From NCBI RefSeq assembly GCF_946478835.1, contig NZ_CAMLDV010000167.1, positions 1 to 7,498 on the forward strand: 7,498 nucleotides of DNA, given 5' to 3'. Origin of the DNA: an uncultured Bdellovibrio sp. (GTDB taxonomy: Bacteria > Bdellovibrionota > Bdellovibrionia > Bdellovibrionales > Bdellovibrionaceae). Below the pieces are notes generated by a model. That model saw only the letters and a list, made by a program, of their open reading frames with translations. It did not search any database and had not been told where the DNA came from. Both the position numbers and the translations under genes were made by a program. Of the stretch, positions 1-5,115 are shown piece by piece (the stretch's first letter is position 1; every line of letters starts with the position of its first letter).

Positions 1-120
1 TCGTCGGCGCCACGCCGCCGCGACCCACCCCACCGCGGTGGCGCCGACCGACCCCGGCAGCCGTGCCCACCCACGCGACTCCTAGAACAAAGCCCCTCGC
101 CAGCCCACCCGCTCTTCGCC
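1..120. other. GC-rich, C-skewed segment without a supported gene
   Basis: Bases 1-60 are about 83% GC and bases 61-120 about 70%, with far more C than G on the plus strand. Composition drops sharply to AT-rich sequence at about base 121. Plus frame 1 stays open from the edge to a TGA at 121-123 and plus frame 2 to a TAG at 83-85. Open frames are expected by chance at this GC content, and neither translation (Pro/Arg/Ala-rich) resembles a protein I know. It could be the end of a gene beyond the edge, a structured non-coding stretch, or foreign or misassembled sequence. Confidence 0.5.
3..48. repeat. 11-bp perfect inverted repeat
   Basis: Bases 3-13 (GTCGGCGCCAC) are the exact reverse complement of 38-48 (GTGGCGCCGAC), around a 24-base GC-rich loop. 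If C49 is bulged, two further pairs form with bases 1-2. The stem would be very stable. No T-run follows on the plus strand, so it is not a standard intrinsic terminator in that direction. The minus-strand continuation is outside the window. Confidence 0.6.
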
Positions 121-125
121 TGAAA

Positions 126-161
126 CAAAAAAACAAACCCCGCCTTTACAGACGGGGTTTG
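126..161 (-). terminator. Rho-independent terminator of the beta-barrel gene
   Basis: On the minus strand a perfect 9-bp stem, CAAACCCCG (161-153) with CGGGGTTTG (142-134), encloses a 10-base loop. It is followed directly by seven T residues (133-127), then G and three more T. It lies 41 bases after the TAA stop at 203-205. This is a textbook intrinsic terminator and supports minus-strand transcription of the gene upstream of it. Confidence 0.93.
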
Positions 162-202
162 CAACCACTGAGGAATTAATAAAACTACTTACTAATATTA
201 GA

Positions 203-1417
203 TTAGAAATTAACTCGTCCGACAAGCGACATTACATAGTACTGAAGCTTTTCGATCGGAGTTCCATACTGAGGTCCAGACATCCAAGTGTTTCCAGCGT
301 TCACACGGCTAGACAAATTCCACATATATCTGAAATCCAAACCCAAAGAGTACTTCGGAGAGAATTCCAAATCCGCACCGATGATCGTACCGATATCGAT
401 CGCGTGAGAGTTGGCTTTCGTGTCGTTGTAGTAACCGTAGGATTTGTTATCCCAAGAGAAACCTCTGTAAGAGTAAGACACCACACCACCGAATACAGGT
501 TTTACGATACCAGAGAACAATTGAACTTTCGCAGCCAATGAACCTGAATATTGTTGTACGTCGATAGAATCCGGAACGTAAACTCCGCCACCGCCATACG
601 CGTAACCATTTGTGTAGTAACCTTGTCCTTCAACTGTGTAGTTTGAGTACAAGAACGAACCTTCGACAACGATATTGTCGTACTTCGTACCGAACGCCAC
701 ACCGAGGGCATAATTTCCTTTTACTTGGCGAGTGTCTGGATAGTCACCGACTCCCAAGATACCTGCCACGTATTTAGTTTCAAGAGGAGCAACAGCCGCT
801 TCTTCTTCCGTTTTCATAGCCGCAGCTAATTCTTCACGAATGATGTCGCGTGTGTTCTCTTTAGGTTCTTCAACTTGTTGAACTTGCACAGGTTGTACTT
901 GTTGTACAGGCTGAGCATAAACAGGTTGTTGAACTTGTTGAGGTTGCTGTTGTTGTTGGTCTAATTGGTTGAATTTATCACCAAATAAAACCGAAGCTCT
1001 TTTCTTCTCGTCTTCCATACGAGATTGCTCGAGCTTTTCAACGATTCTTTGTTCAGTTTGCAACTCAGCATCTTGACGTGATCTGCGGATTTGTTCCGCG
1101 CGAGATTCCGTCAGTGGAGAAGCTTCAATAACAGTCGTTGGCTGTTTTTGAACTTGTGTTTGTTGCAACTGAGCATTGGACGTCGGTGTTGCCTGATTCA
1201 AAATATAAATAGGCTGACCGCTGACCGGTGCTGTGTTTGCAATACCCGCTTGAGCCTGAGGCTGAGCTTGTACTGGCGCGGCCGCTGCCGCAGGTGCCGC
1301 TTGCTGGCTTGAATACATTTGATCAAGCTCGGCATCGACATCACTTTCGATACTTTGAGCTAGCGCATAAGTGGGCGCAATACTCAAAGCCGCAAGTATA
1401 TAGAAATACTTTTTCAT
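203..1417 (-). CDS. Exported outer-membrane beta-barrel protein with Gln-rich N-terminal segment
   Basis: The 404-residue product has a Sec signal peptide (residues 1-20, cleavage after Ala-Leu-Ala). Residues 35-100 are low-complexity Ala/Gln/Pro. Residues 101-143 are charged and heptad-like, probably coiled coil. Residues 153-185 are Gln-rich, with a Q run and repeated VQQ/QPV units. The C-terminal ~190 residues (215-404) alternate hydrophobic and polar residues, are rich in Tyr and Gly, and end in Phe, as in outer-membrane barrels recognised by BAM. The barrel size suggests about eight strands of OmpA-like or OMP_b-brl type; this is inferred. An earlier in-frame TTG at 1444 is possible, but the ATG at 1417 has GAGGAG (1423-1428) five bases upstream and begins the signal peptide directly. 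The gene is monocistronic, with its own terminator. The N-terminal segment may span the periplasm or bind a partner. I do not recognise a named orthologue. Confidence 0.85.
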   Translation of the reverse strand: MKKYFYILAALSIAPTYALAQSIESDVDAELDQMYSSQQAAPAAAAAPVQAQPQAQAGIANTAPVSGQPIYILNQATPTSNAQLQQTQVQKQPTTVIEASPLTESRAEQIRRSRQDAELQTEQRIVEKLEQSRMEDEKKRASVLFGDKFNQLDQQQQQPQQVQQPVYAQPVQQVQPVQVQQVEEPKENTRDIIREELAAAMKTEEEAAVAPLETKYVAGILGVGDYPDTRQVKGNYALGVAFGTKYDNIVVEGSFLYSNYTVEGQGYYTNGYAYGGGGVYVPDSIDVQQYSGSLAAKVQLFSGIVKPVFGGVVSYSYRGFSWDNKSYGYYNDTKANSHAIDIGTIIGADLEFSPKYSLGLDFRYMWNLSSRVNAGNTWMSGPQYGTPIEKLQYYVMSLVGRVNF

Positions 1418-1694
1418 AGAGTCTCCTCGTGGTTCTGGTTTCAAAAACCTTTTTAAGTCACTTGGGCGTAAAGCAAGCCTGATGCCAACAGGGCCGAATT
1501 TCGTCCCCGGCGTCTAAGTTGTTGATATCAAAAGTAAGTCGCTGTCTGCCCCTTGAACGCGAGCCCCGGTCACTGACCACAAATGTGACAACTTACAAGA
1601 CGCTTTCTGAAATTCTTGCAAAGAGGAGTCATTTCGCCCCTGACTAGGGAAGGATTTGGTAAAACTACGCTCTATATATAAGGAGATGTCTCTC
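1418..1694. promoter_or_regulatory. Divergent intergenic region between the barrel gene and the protease gene
   Basis: These 277 bases must hold the promoters of both divergent genes. For the protease (plus), the best candidate I see is GTGACA (1585-1590), a 17-base spacer and TGAAAT (1608-1613), matching the sigma-70 consensus 5/6 and 4/6. This gives a leader of about 75 bases. TTGATATCAA (1522-1531) is a 10-bp perfect palindrome, and GGTCACTGACC (1568-1578) is a short dyad just upstream of that candidate -35. Either could be an operator, but such short dyads also occur by chance. I found no convincing promoter for the minus-strand gene. Confidence 0.35.
1680..1685 (+). promoter_or_regulatory. 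Ribosome binding site of the protease gene (decides the start)
   Basis: AAGGAG lies nine bases before the ATG at 1695. A second ATG follows at 1698. In-frame starts further upstream (TTG at 1656, ATG at 1686) lie before or directly against this site and would add a charged stretch ahead of the signal peptide. The site therefore favours 1695. Confidence 0.75.
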
Positions 1695-2588
1695 ATGATG
1701 TCGAAACTCCTCAGAGCCAGCGCACTCGTTCTTTCTCTTTCTACTCTGGCGGCATGTTCTTCTGGCGGCGGTGGCGGTGAAGACTTAAAAGTCGAACCAG
1801 CCAACTGCGAAATCAACGGTAAATCTTTTGGTATTGTTGGCGGCGAAGTTCTTGGAACCGGGAATGAGTTGAGTGCGAGCACGGTGATGGTTGTGCACGT
1901 CAATTATAAAGACGACGTCAGCATCTGCACGGGCACACTTATAGATAAAGACAAAGTCTTGACGGCGGCTCATTGCATTTCGGCTTTCGGCGGAAAGTCT
2001 GTGATTGCGTTTACTAATAATATTGATTGCGCGGCGAAAGCGAAAAATAGAACTCTTCGTCCTGTGGTAAAGGATACTTATCATAAGGACTATTCTTATT
2101 GGACGAAGTCTTTGGACAATGCCTCTTACGATCTTGCGATTTTAAAATTCAGCGGTGGCATTCCTGCGGGTTACAAAGTGCGCGAGCTTCCTTCTAAGGA
2201 TTTTGAGCCTGTTGCCAGCGACACCATCGTGATGTCAGGTTACGGCAATACGGCTGAGAAAAATGAAGACGCCGGTGTTCTGCGCTTTACAACGGCGACA
2301 GTGTCGCGTTTGGTGAAGGATTTCTATTTAGCATTGGTCGGCTCCACAGTTTCAATCAAGAATACTTGGATGCTTCAACAATATGACAATGGTGTTTGCA
2401 CAGGCGATTCTGGCGGACCTCTTTATGTTAGCACGGAAAAAGGTTTAACTTTGATCGGTGTGACATCGATGGGAGTTGATAACCGCGCGACGGATGAAAA
2501 GAATGTGCGCACTTGCCATGGTATGGCTCTTTTCACAGACCTCAGACCTCATCTTGATTGGATTCGCGGAAAAATGAATTCCCTTTAG
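1695..2588 (+). CDS. Trypsin-like serine protease (S1 family), lipoprotein
   Basis: The 297-residue product begins with a lipoprotein signal ending in the lipobox L18-A-A-C21, followed by an SSGGGGG linker, so it is probably lipidated and attached to a membrane on the periplasmic side or the surface. Residue +2 is Ser, which in E. coli would send it to the outer membrane. An S1 catalytic domain starts at IVGG (47-50). The triad is complete: His93 in TAAHC, Asp146 in YDLAIL and Ser239 in CTGDSGGP. C78/C94 and C235/C274 match the conserved 42-58 and 191-220 disulfides of chymotrypsin. The position equivalent to 189 at the base of the S1 pocket is Gly, not Asp, so cleavage after Lys/Arg is not expected. 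The residue before IVGG is also Gly, not basic, so trypsin-type activation is unlikely. C38 in the propeptide and C112 remain and could pair. Substrates are unknown; secreted S1 proteases are common in predatory bacteria. Confidence 0.92.
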   Translation: MMSKLLRASALVLSLSTLAACSSGGGGGEDLKVEPANCEINGKSFGIVGGEVLGTGNELSASTVMVVHVNYKDDVSICTGTLIDKDKVLTAAHCISAFGGKSVIAFTNNIDCAAKAKNRTLRPVVKDTYHKDYSYWTKSLDNASYDLAILKFSGGIPAGYKVRELPSKDFEPVASDTIVMSGYGNTAEKNEDAGVLRFTTATVSRLVKDFYLALVGSTVSIKNTWMLQQYDNGVCTGDSGGPLYVSTEKGLTLIGVTSMGVDNRATDEKNVRTCHGMALFTDLRPHLDWIRGKMNSL

Positions 2589-2595
2589 TGCTTAC

Positions 2596-2638
2596 AGGGT
2601 CCCGCAAGCTTGACAATATCCGCTGGGCCCTCACTTTT
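2596..2638 (+). terminator. Possible weak terminator after the protease gene
   Basis: AGGGTCC (2596-2602) pairs with GGGCCCT (2625-2631), seven pairs including one G-U. Two more pairs (2604-2605 with 2622-2623) follow after a mismatch. Only four T (2635-2638) come after the stem, so termination is probably partial. A TTGACA (2610-2615) sits in the loop, with no good -10 at the right distance. Confidence 0.35.
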
Positions 2639-2643
2639 GAGAA

Positions 2644-2802
2644 GTGAAAGCAAAAAAGATCCTCTTTTATACTTTGCTACCTCTCTTTGCCCTGCTCGCT
2701 ATGGTGGGTGTTCCGCCGCCTGTAATGTTCAATGAGCAAAAAAAAGATAAGCCCGCTCAGTCTGAAAATTTGAAAGAAGAAAAAGAAGAGGAAAAGAAAT
2801 AA
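2644..2802 (+). CDS. Small membrane or exported protein, 52 residues, unknown function
   Basis: This frame starts at GTG 2644, two codons after an in-frame TGA, and stops at TAA 2800-2802. The start MKAKK is basic, a hydrophobic stretch follows (residues 6-23, rich in Leu, Phe and Ala), then PPP at 24-26, and a highly charged Lys/Glu tail fills residues 31-52. This fits a signal anchor or a signal peptide with a short soluble tail. The organisation (basic, hydrophobic, charged) is unlikely in random sequence. Support for the start is weak: only TGAGAA lies upstream, directly against the GTG. It follows the protease gene by 55 bases on the same strand and may be reached by read-through. Its stop is one base from the CCA end of the convergent tRNA. 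An eight-A run at codons 31-34 could allow slippage. I recognise no family. Confidence 0.55.
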   Translation: MKAKKILFYTLLPLFALLAMVGVPPPVMFNEQKKDKPAQSENLKEEKEEEKK

Positions 2803-2803
2803 T

Positions 2804-2889
2804 TGGTGCGGGTGGAGGGACTTGAACCCCCACGGACGTGAATCCAAGAGATTTTGAGTCTCTCGTGGCTACCATTACACCACACCCGC
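2804..2889 (-). tRNA. tRNA-Leu (anticodon CAA)
   Basis: On the minus strand this is an 86-base class II tRNA including an encoded CCA (2806-2804). The acceptor stem is GCGGGTG/CACCCGC with discriminator A. The D arm is GTG/CAC with the GG pair in its loop. The anticodon stem is AGAGA/TCTCT with loop CTCAAAA, giving anticodon CAA at 2856-2854, which reads UUG. A 15-base variable region contains a short stem (GGAT/GTCC with one G-U pair), as expected for leucine. The T arm is GGGGG-TTCAAGT-CCCTC. All helices pair and there is no intron. I see no clear intrinsic terminator downstream; the next stretch on this strand is pyrimidine-rich and antisense to the small ORF at 2644-2802. Confidence 0.97.
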
Positions 2890-2902
2890 GCGTGAGGGAT
2901 AT

Positions 2903-2931
2903 TTTGTAAATAAAAGTGCCCTAATACTCAA
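2903..2931 (-). promoter_or_regulatory. Candidate sigma-70 promoter of tRNA-Leu
   Basis: On the minus strand, TTGAGT (2931-2926) is followed by a 17-base spacer and TACAAA (2908-2903), each matching 4 of 6 consensus bases. The predicted start is near 2896, seven bases before the mature 5' end. A C-rich discriminator (CCCTC) follows, which would fit stringent control of a stable RNA promoter. Confidence 0.5.
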
Positions 2932-3023
2932 GCTCTTTTTTCTAAAAAGTGCTTACGGACGCTAAAAACGCAGTGTTTCAATGGCTCCTGCATGCTTTGT
3001 AAGCAAATTTTCAATTCTCGCAT
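2928..3023 (-). CDS. Possible 31-residue basic small ORF (speculative)
   Basis: On the minus strand an ATG at 3023 (with an in-frame GTG directly before it at 3026) opens 31 codons and stops at TGA 2930-2928. AGGAG (3037-3033) lies six bases before the GTG or nine before the ATG. The peptide is basic, with Lys/Arg clustered at the end and two Cys, and has no signal peptide or recognisable domain. It sits directly after the four-gene operon on the same strand, and its stop overlaps the candidate -35 of the tRNA promoter. The only support is the ribosome binding site and the position, so it may be chance. No strong terminator for the operon is visible here; a 5-bp CAGTG/CACTG pairing before CGTTTTT (near 2965-2971) is the best I see. 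Confidence 0.22.
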   Translation of the reverse strand: MRELKICLQSMQEPLKHCVFSVRKHFLEKRA

Positions 3024-3041
3024 CACTGACCACTCCTCAAA

Positions 3042-3506
3042 TTAAATATTGGACCATACGGAACAGGCAATATCGCTTAACTGAATTTGATCTGTCGCTG
3101 AGTGACCGGGTCCCTTCCAAACTCTTAAGAAGTTATTTTTAATGGGTTGGGTTTTTCCATCTTCGATCACGGATTTTTGATCCATGTCGACGAAGTTCGG
3201 TCCGTTGTATTTAATTGAAATGGGGAATTCTTTTTCTGCGTAGGCGGCTAACCCCACAATCGCTGAATTGTTGGCTGGTTCGTCGTATTCGAAGAACTGC
3301 GTGATCTCTTCTTTGGTGAAACGGTAGCCGAATTTGTTTTCTTCGTTTTCGAAAATCACTTCGCCGCTTTCTGGAGTTCCTGTAGCTCCTGTCGTATTGA
3401 TGTGAACTGTGACCCAGGTGTTGTCACTTGCGCGACCTGTGCATTCAGAGACCGCGAAGGCTTTTGCTGAACAAATCAAACTTGCTAATAGAAAAAAATA
3501 TTTCAC
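3042..3506 (-). CDS. Small exported protein of unknown function, last gene of the operon
   Basis: The 154-residue product has a clear Sec signal peptide (1-18, ending Ala-Lys-Ala-Phe-Ala). The mature part is about 136 residues, acidic to neutral, and probably beta-rich given its alternating hydrophobic pattern. It has only two cysteines, C22 near the mature N-terminus and C148 near the C-terminus, which could close the fold with one disulfide. A single-domain periplasmic or secreted protein is likely. The start is GTG at 3506, supported by AGGAG (3517-3513) six bases upstream. The TAG stop of the preceding gene lies inside that Shine-Dalgarno (TAGGAG), so translation is probably coupled. The gap to the preceding gene is 9 bp. 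I recognise no family. Confidence 0.82.
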   Translation of the reverse strand: MKYFFLLASLICSAKAFAVSECTGRASDNTWVTVHINTTGATGTPESGEVIFENEENKFGYRFTKEEITQFFEYDEPANNSAIVGLAAYAEKEFPISIKYNGPNFVDMDQKSVIEDGKTQPIKNNFLRVWKGPGHSATDQIQLSDIACSVWSNI

Positions 3507-3515
3507 AACAAACTC

Positions 3516-4361
3516 CTAATTTCTTAAAAACCAAAAAACGAGTTCCACTCCGCCGATCGTCATCTTTCCAGAGACTTGGCAGACACCTTTTTCAGGAAGC
3601 AGACAGGCTCCCCATTCAGGTTCAAATATCATTTCGCCTTTCACGGTTTTCGCTTTGTCAAAAACCGTGATTTCGTATTTATGAAAAAGACCGCGGGCAT
3701 TGCTTGATGGCGGTGTCACGCCCGTCTGTTTAACGATTTGCACTTCTCGGTAAGAGTCTTTGCAGTCTCCCGTAGATTCCATCACTAAAGTTTCTGCCGA
3801 AAGTTTGACATCCAGTTTTCCCGGCTGAATTGTGCAGCCCTCGGGCGCGAAACTGAGTTGCGCTTTGACGTAGTTTGCAGGGTTCACCGGATTCCACCAA
3901 ATGCTGGGGCTGTAGTTACTTATGTTGAGCAACTCAATTAAATGTTCGGAGTGAACAAAGTTTGTATCATCGACTCCGCTGATCCAAAGATATTCGTGCA
4001 AAACAAGGCGCAGGCGTGCTTTGGTTTCTGTGGATCGACGAAGATCGGTCCAGCGTGAGCGATTGACTTTAATAAGACGTTTTGTCGGATAGTAGTTTAC
4101 GGCGTCTCGTTCAAATCCGTCGAGCATCACATGATCTTCGGAAACGACTTCCGTTGTCATAATGGCTGCTCTTAAGTTTGTGGTATCGAAAACGGGTTTG
4201 TTATTTTCAAACAGCAGCTCAAGCCTTTGCAAAATATCTCGGCCGCTGAGAATAAATTCTGAGGCGACGGTGTCACCGGCATTTCCGTGGTCCCATCCTG
4301 CAGCAGCGGCGTGGACTGCGGAGCTTAAAAAGGTCATGATGACGATGAACCAAAACCTCAT
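3516..4361 (-). CDS. Exported protein with HExxWxxGxxD motif, unknown function
   Basis: The 281-residue product has a Sec signal peptide (1-18, Val-His-Ala before the cleavage site). The N-terminal part of the mature protein (about 22-150) is mostly helical in character and holds H122-E-Y-L-W126-I-S-G129-V-D-D132, with H137 and H140 shortly after. This matches the metzincin zinc motif HExxHxxGxxD except that the second His is Trp, so it may be a degenerate or unrelated site. The second part (about 160-281) looks beta-rich and has four cysteines (C176, C200, C253, C261), enough for two disulfides. The frame is open much further upstream, to 4655, but the ATG at 4361 begins the signal peptide, has AGGAG (4374-4370) eight bases before it, and overlaps the stop of the preceding gene as ATGA. 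Periplasmic or secreted; no enzyme activity can be claimed. Confidence 0.85.
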   Translation of the reverse strand: MRFWFIVIMTFLSSAVHAAAAGWDHGNAGDTVASEFILSGRDILQRLELLFENNKPVFDTTNLRAAIMTTEVVSEDHVMLDGFERDAVNYYPTKRLIKVNRSRWTDLRRSTETKARLRLVLHEYLWISGVDDTNFVHSEHLIELLNISNYSPSIWWNPVNPANYVKAQLSFAPEGCTIQPGKLDVKLSAETLVMESTGDCKDSYREVQIVKQTGVTPPSSNARGLFHKYEITVFDKAKTVKGEMIFEPEWGACLLPEKGVCQVSGKMTIGGVELVFWFLRN

Positions 4362-5104
4362 GATTTTTTCTCCTGTGAAAGAGGAAAAAGTTGAATGTTC
4401 AAACGATAGACGGCGTCTCTTTTTCCGTCTTCTAAGTACGTAGACAAGCGACGGCGAAAATCTTGGATCATCACCTTGGCTTCCGGCAAACGCGCTTTGG
4501 AAATCGCCATGGTGATACCACTGATATCTCGGGTCTCCACAGGATCGGCTTCTAAAGAGTGCAGAGCCTTTGAGATGTATTGTCGATGCCCTTCTCTTAA
4601 AGCCGCAGAGGGAATTTGCGATGGCGTTGCCATGTTTTTTCCCGTGAGCTGCCAAAGACCATTTTTATTTTCGATCAAATCCAACTTTTCTAAACGGACC
4701 AAACACTCTGAAACGATTCCAAAGGGAATATTTAATCGCTCTGAAATATTTCGTTCTTGCCCTTTGAAGTCTTTAATCTCAAGCAACGCTAAAATTGCAA
4801 AATGTTGCCAAGATGAAATCGCTTCGGCACTTTCCATTGCAAGCTCACTGTAATTAGGAACAGCTTCATTTTCTTCTTTCACGAAGGTGCTCATAATTAA
4901 AGCCTGGGCTTCAACGGGGTTTGTGATATTTAAACCCTCGACGATTTTTTGCGCCGTTTTGATTGTGAGCGGACGCTTGCCTTTAAGAATCGCTGACACC
5001 GTGGAAGAATCCATTCCCAGCGAGCGGGAAAAAGCTCGCAGGGAATAGGAAGAATTCTTCCGGCAGCGTTCAGCAAAGGTGCGTTTCATGTGCTCAATCA
5101 ACAT
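4358..5104 (-). CDS. TIGR02147 family HTH protein (DUF4423), putative transcriptional regulator
   Basis: The 248-residue protein has no signal peptide and should be cytoplasmic. Residues 20-60 form an XRE-like helix-turn-helix (SYSLRAFSRSLGMDSSTVS, then ILKGKRPLT). The C-terminal DUF4423 region carries the family's hallmark stretches: ISSWQHFAIL (96-105), a winged-helix-like segment (116-156), the HRQYISKAL block (173-181), the DISGITMAIS block (193-202) and YRLNIQLFPL (233-242). TIGR02147 was named for a Fibrobacter paralogue family and, as I recall, is abundant in Bdellovibrio. Its members are presumed DNA-binding, but targets are mostly unknown. At 248 residues it is slightly short at the N-terminus for the family. 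The ATG at 5104 follows the macroglobulin stop by 8 bp, and TAGGTG containing that stop serves as ribosome binding site. It probably autoregulates or regulates this operon; that is inference. Confidence 0.93.
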   Translation of the reverse strand: MLIEHMKRTFAERCRKNSSYSLRAFSRSLGMDSSTVSAILKGKRPLTIKTAQKIVEGLNITNPVEAQALIMSTFVKEENEAVPNYSELAMESAEAISSWQHFAILALLEIKDFKGQERNISERLNIPFGIVSECLVRLEKLDLIENKNGLWQLTGKNMATPSQIPSAALREGHRQYISKALHSLEADPVETRDISGITMAISKARLPEAKVMIQDFRRRLSTYLEDGKRDAVYRLNIQLFPLSQEKKS

Positions 5105-5115
5105 GCCTTCACCTA
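5102..5115 (-). promoter_or_regulatory. Stop-in-Shine-Dalgarno junction, macroglobulin to TIGR02147
   Basis: The minus strand reads TAGGTGAAGGCATG. The TAG stop of the macroglobulin gene forms the first part of the Shine-Dalgarno TAGGTG, five bases before the ATG of the next gene. A terminating ribosome would sit on the initiation region, so coupled translation is expected. Confidence 0.6.

Noticed and set aside
1418..1444. TTG start at 1444 for the barrel protein
   Set aside because: It would place nine residues before a perfect signal peptide and skip the GAGGAG site that serves the ATG at 1417.
1570..1580. TCACTGACCAC repeated at 3023-3033
   Set aside because: An 11-base match between two places is expected several times by chance in a window of this length, and the contexts differ.
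1673..1680. TATATATA as -10 box of the protease gene
   Set aside because: Transcription from it would begin after the Shine-Dalgarno at 1680-1685, and no -35 is found at the right distance.
2587..2595. AGTGCTTAC repeated at 2948-2956, flanking the small ORF and tRNA, as attachment sites
   Set aside because: Only nine bases match, no copy of the tRNA 3' end is seen elsewhere, and no integrase or mobility gene is present.
4362..4655. N-terminal extension of the HExxWxxGxxD gene inside the TIGR02147 gene
   Set aside because: The open frame extends to 4655, but the extension overlaps the well-supported TIGR02147 coding frame and would bury the signal peptide. The ATG at 4361 has its own ribosome binding site.
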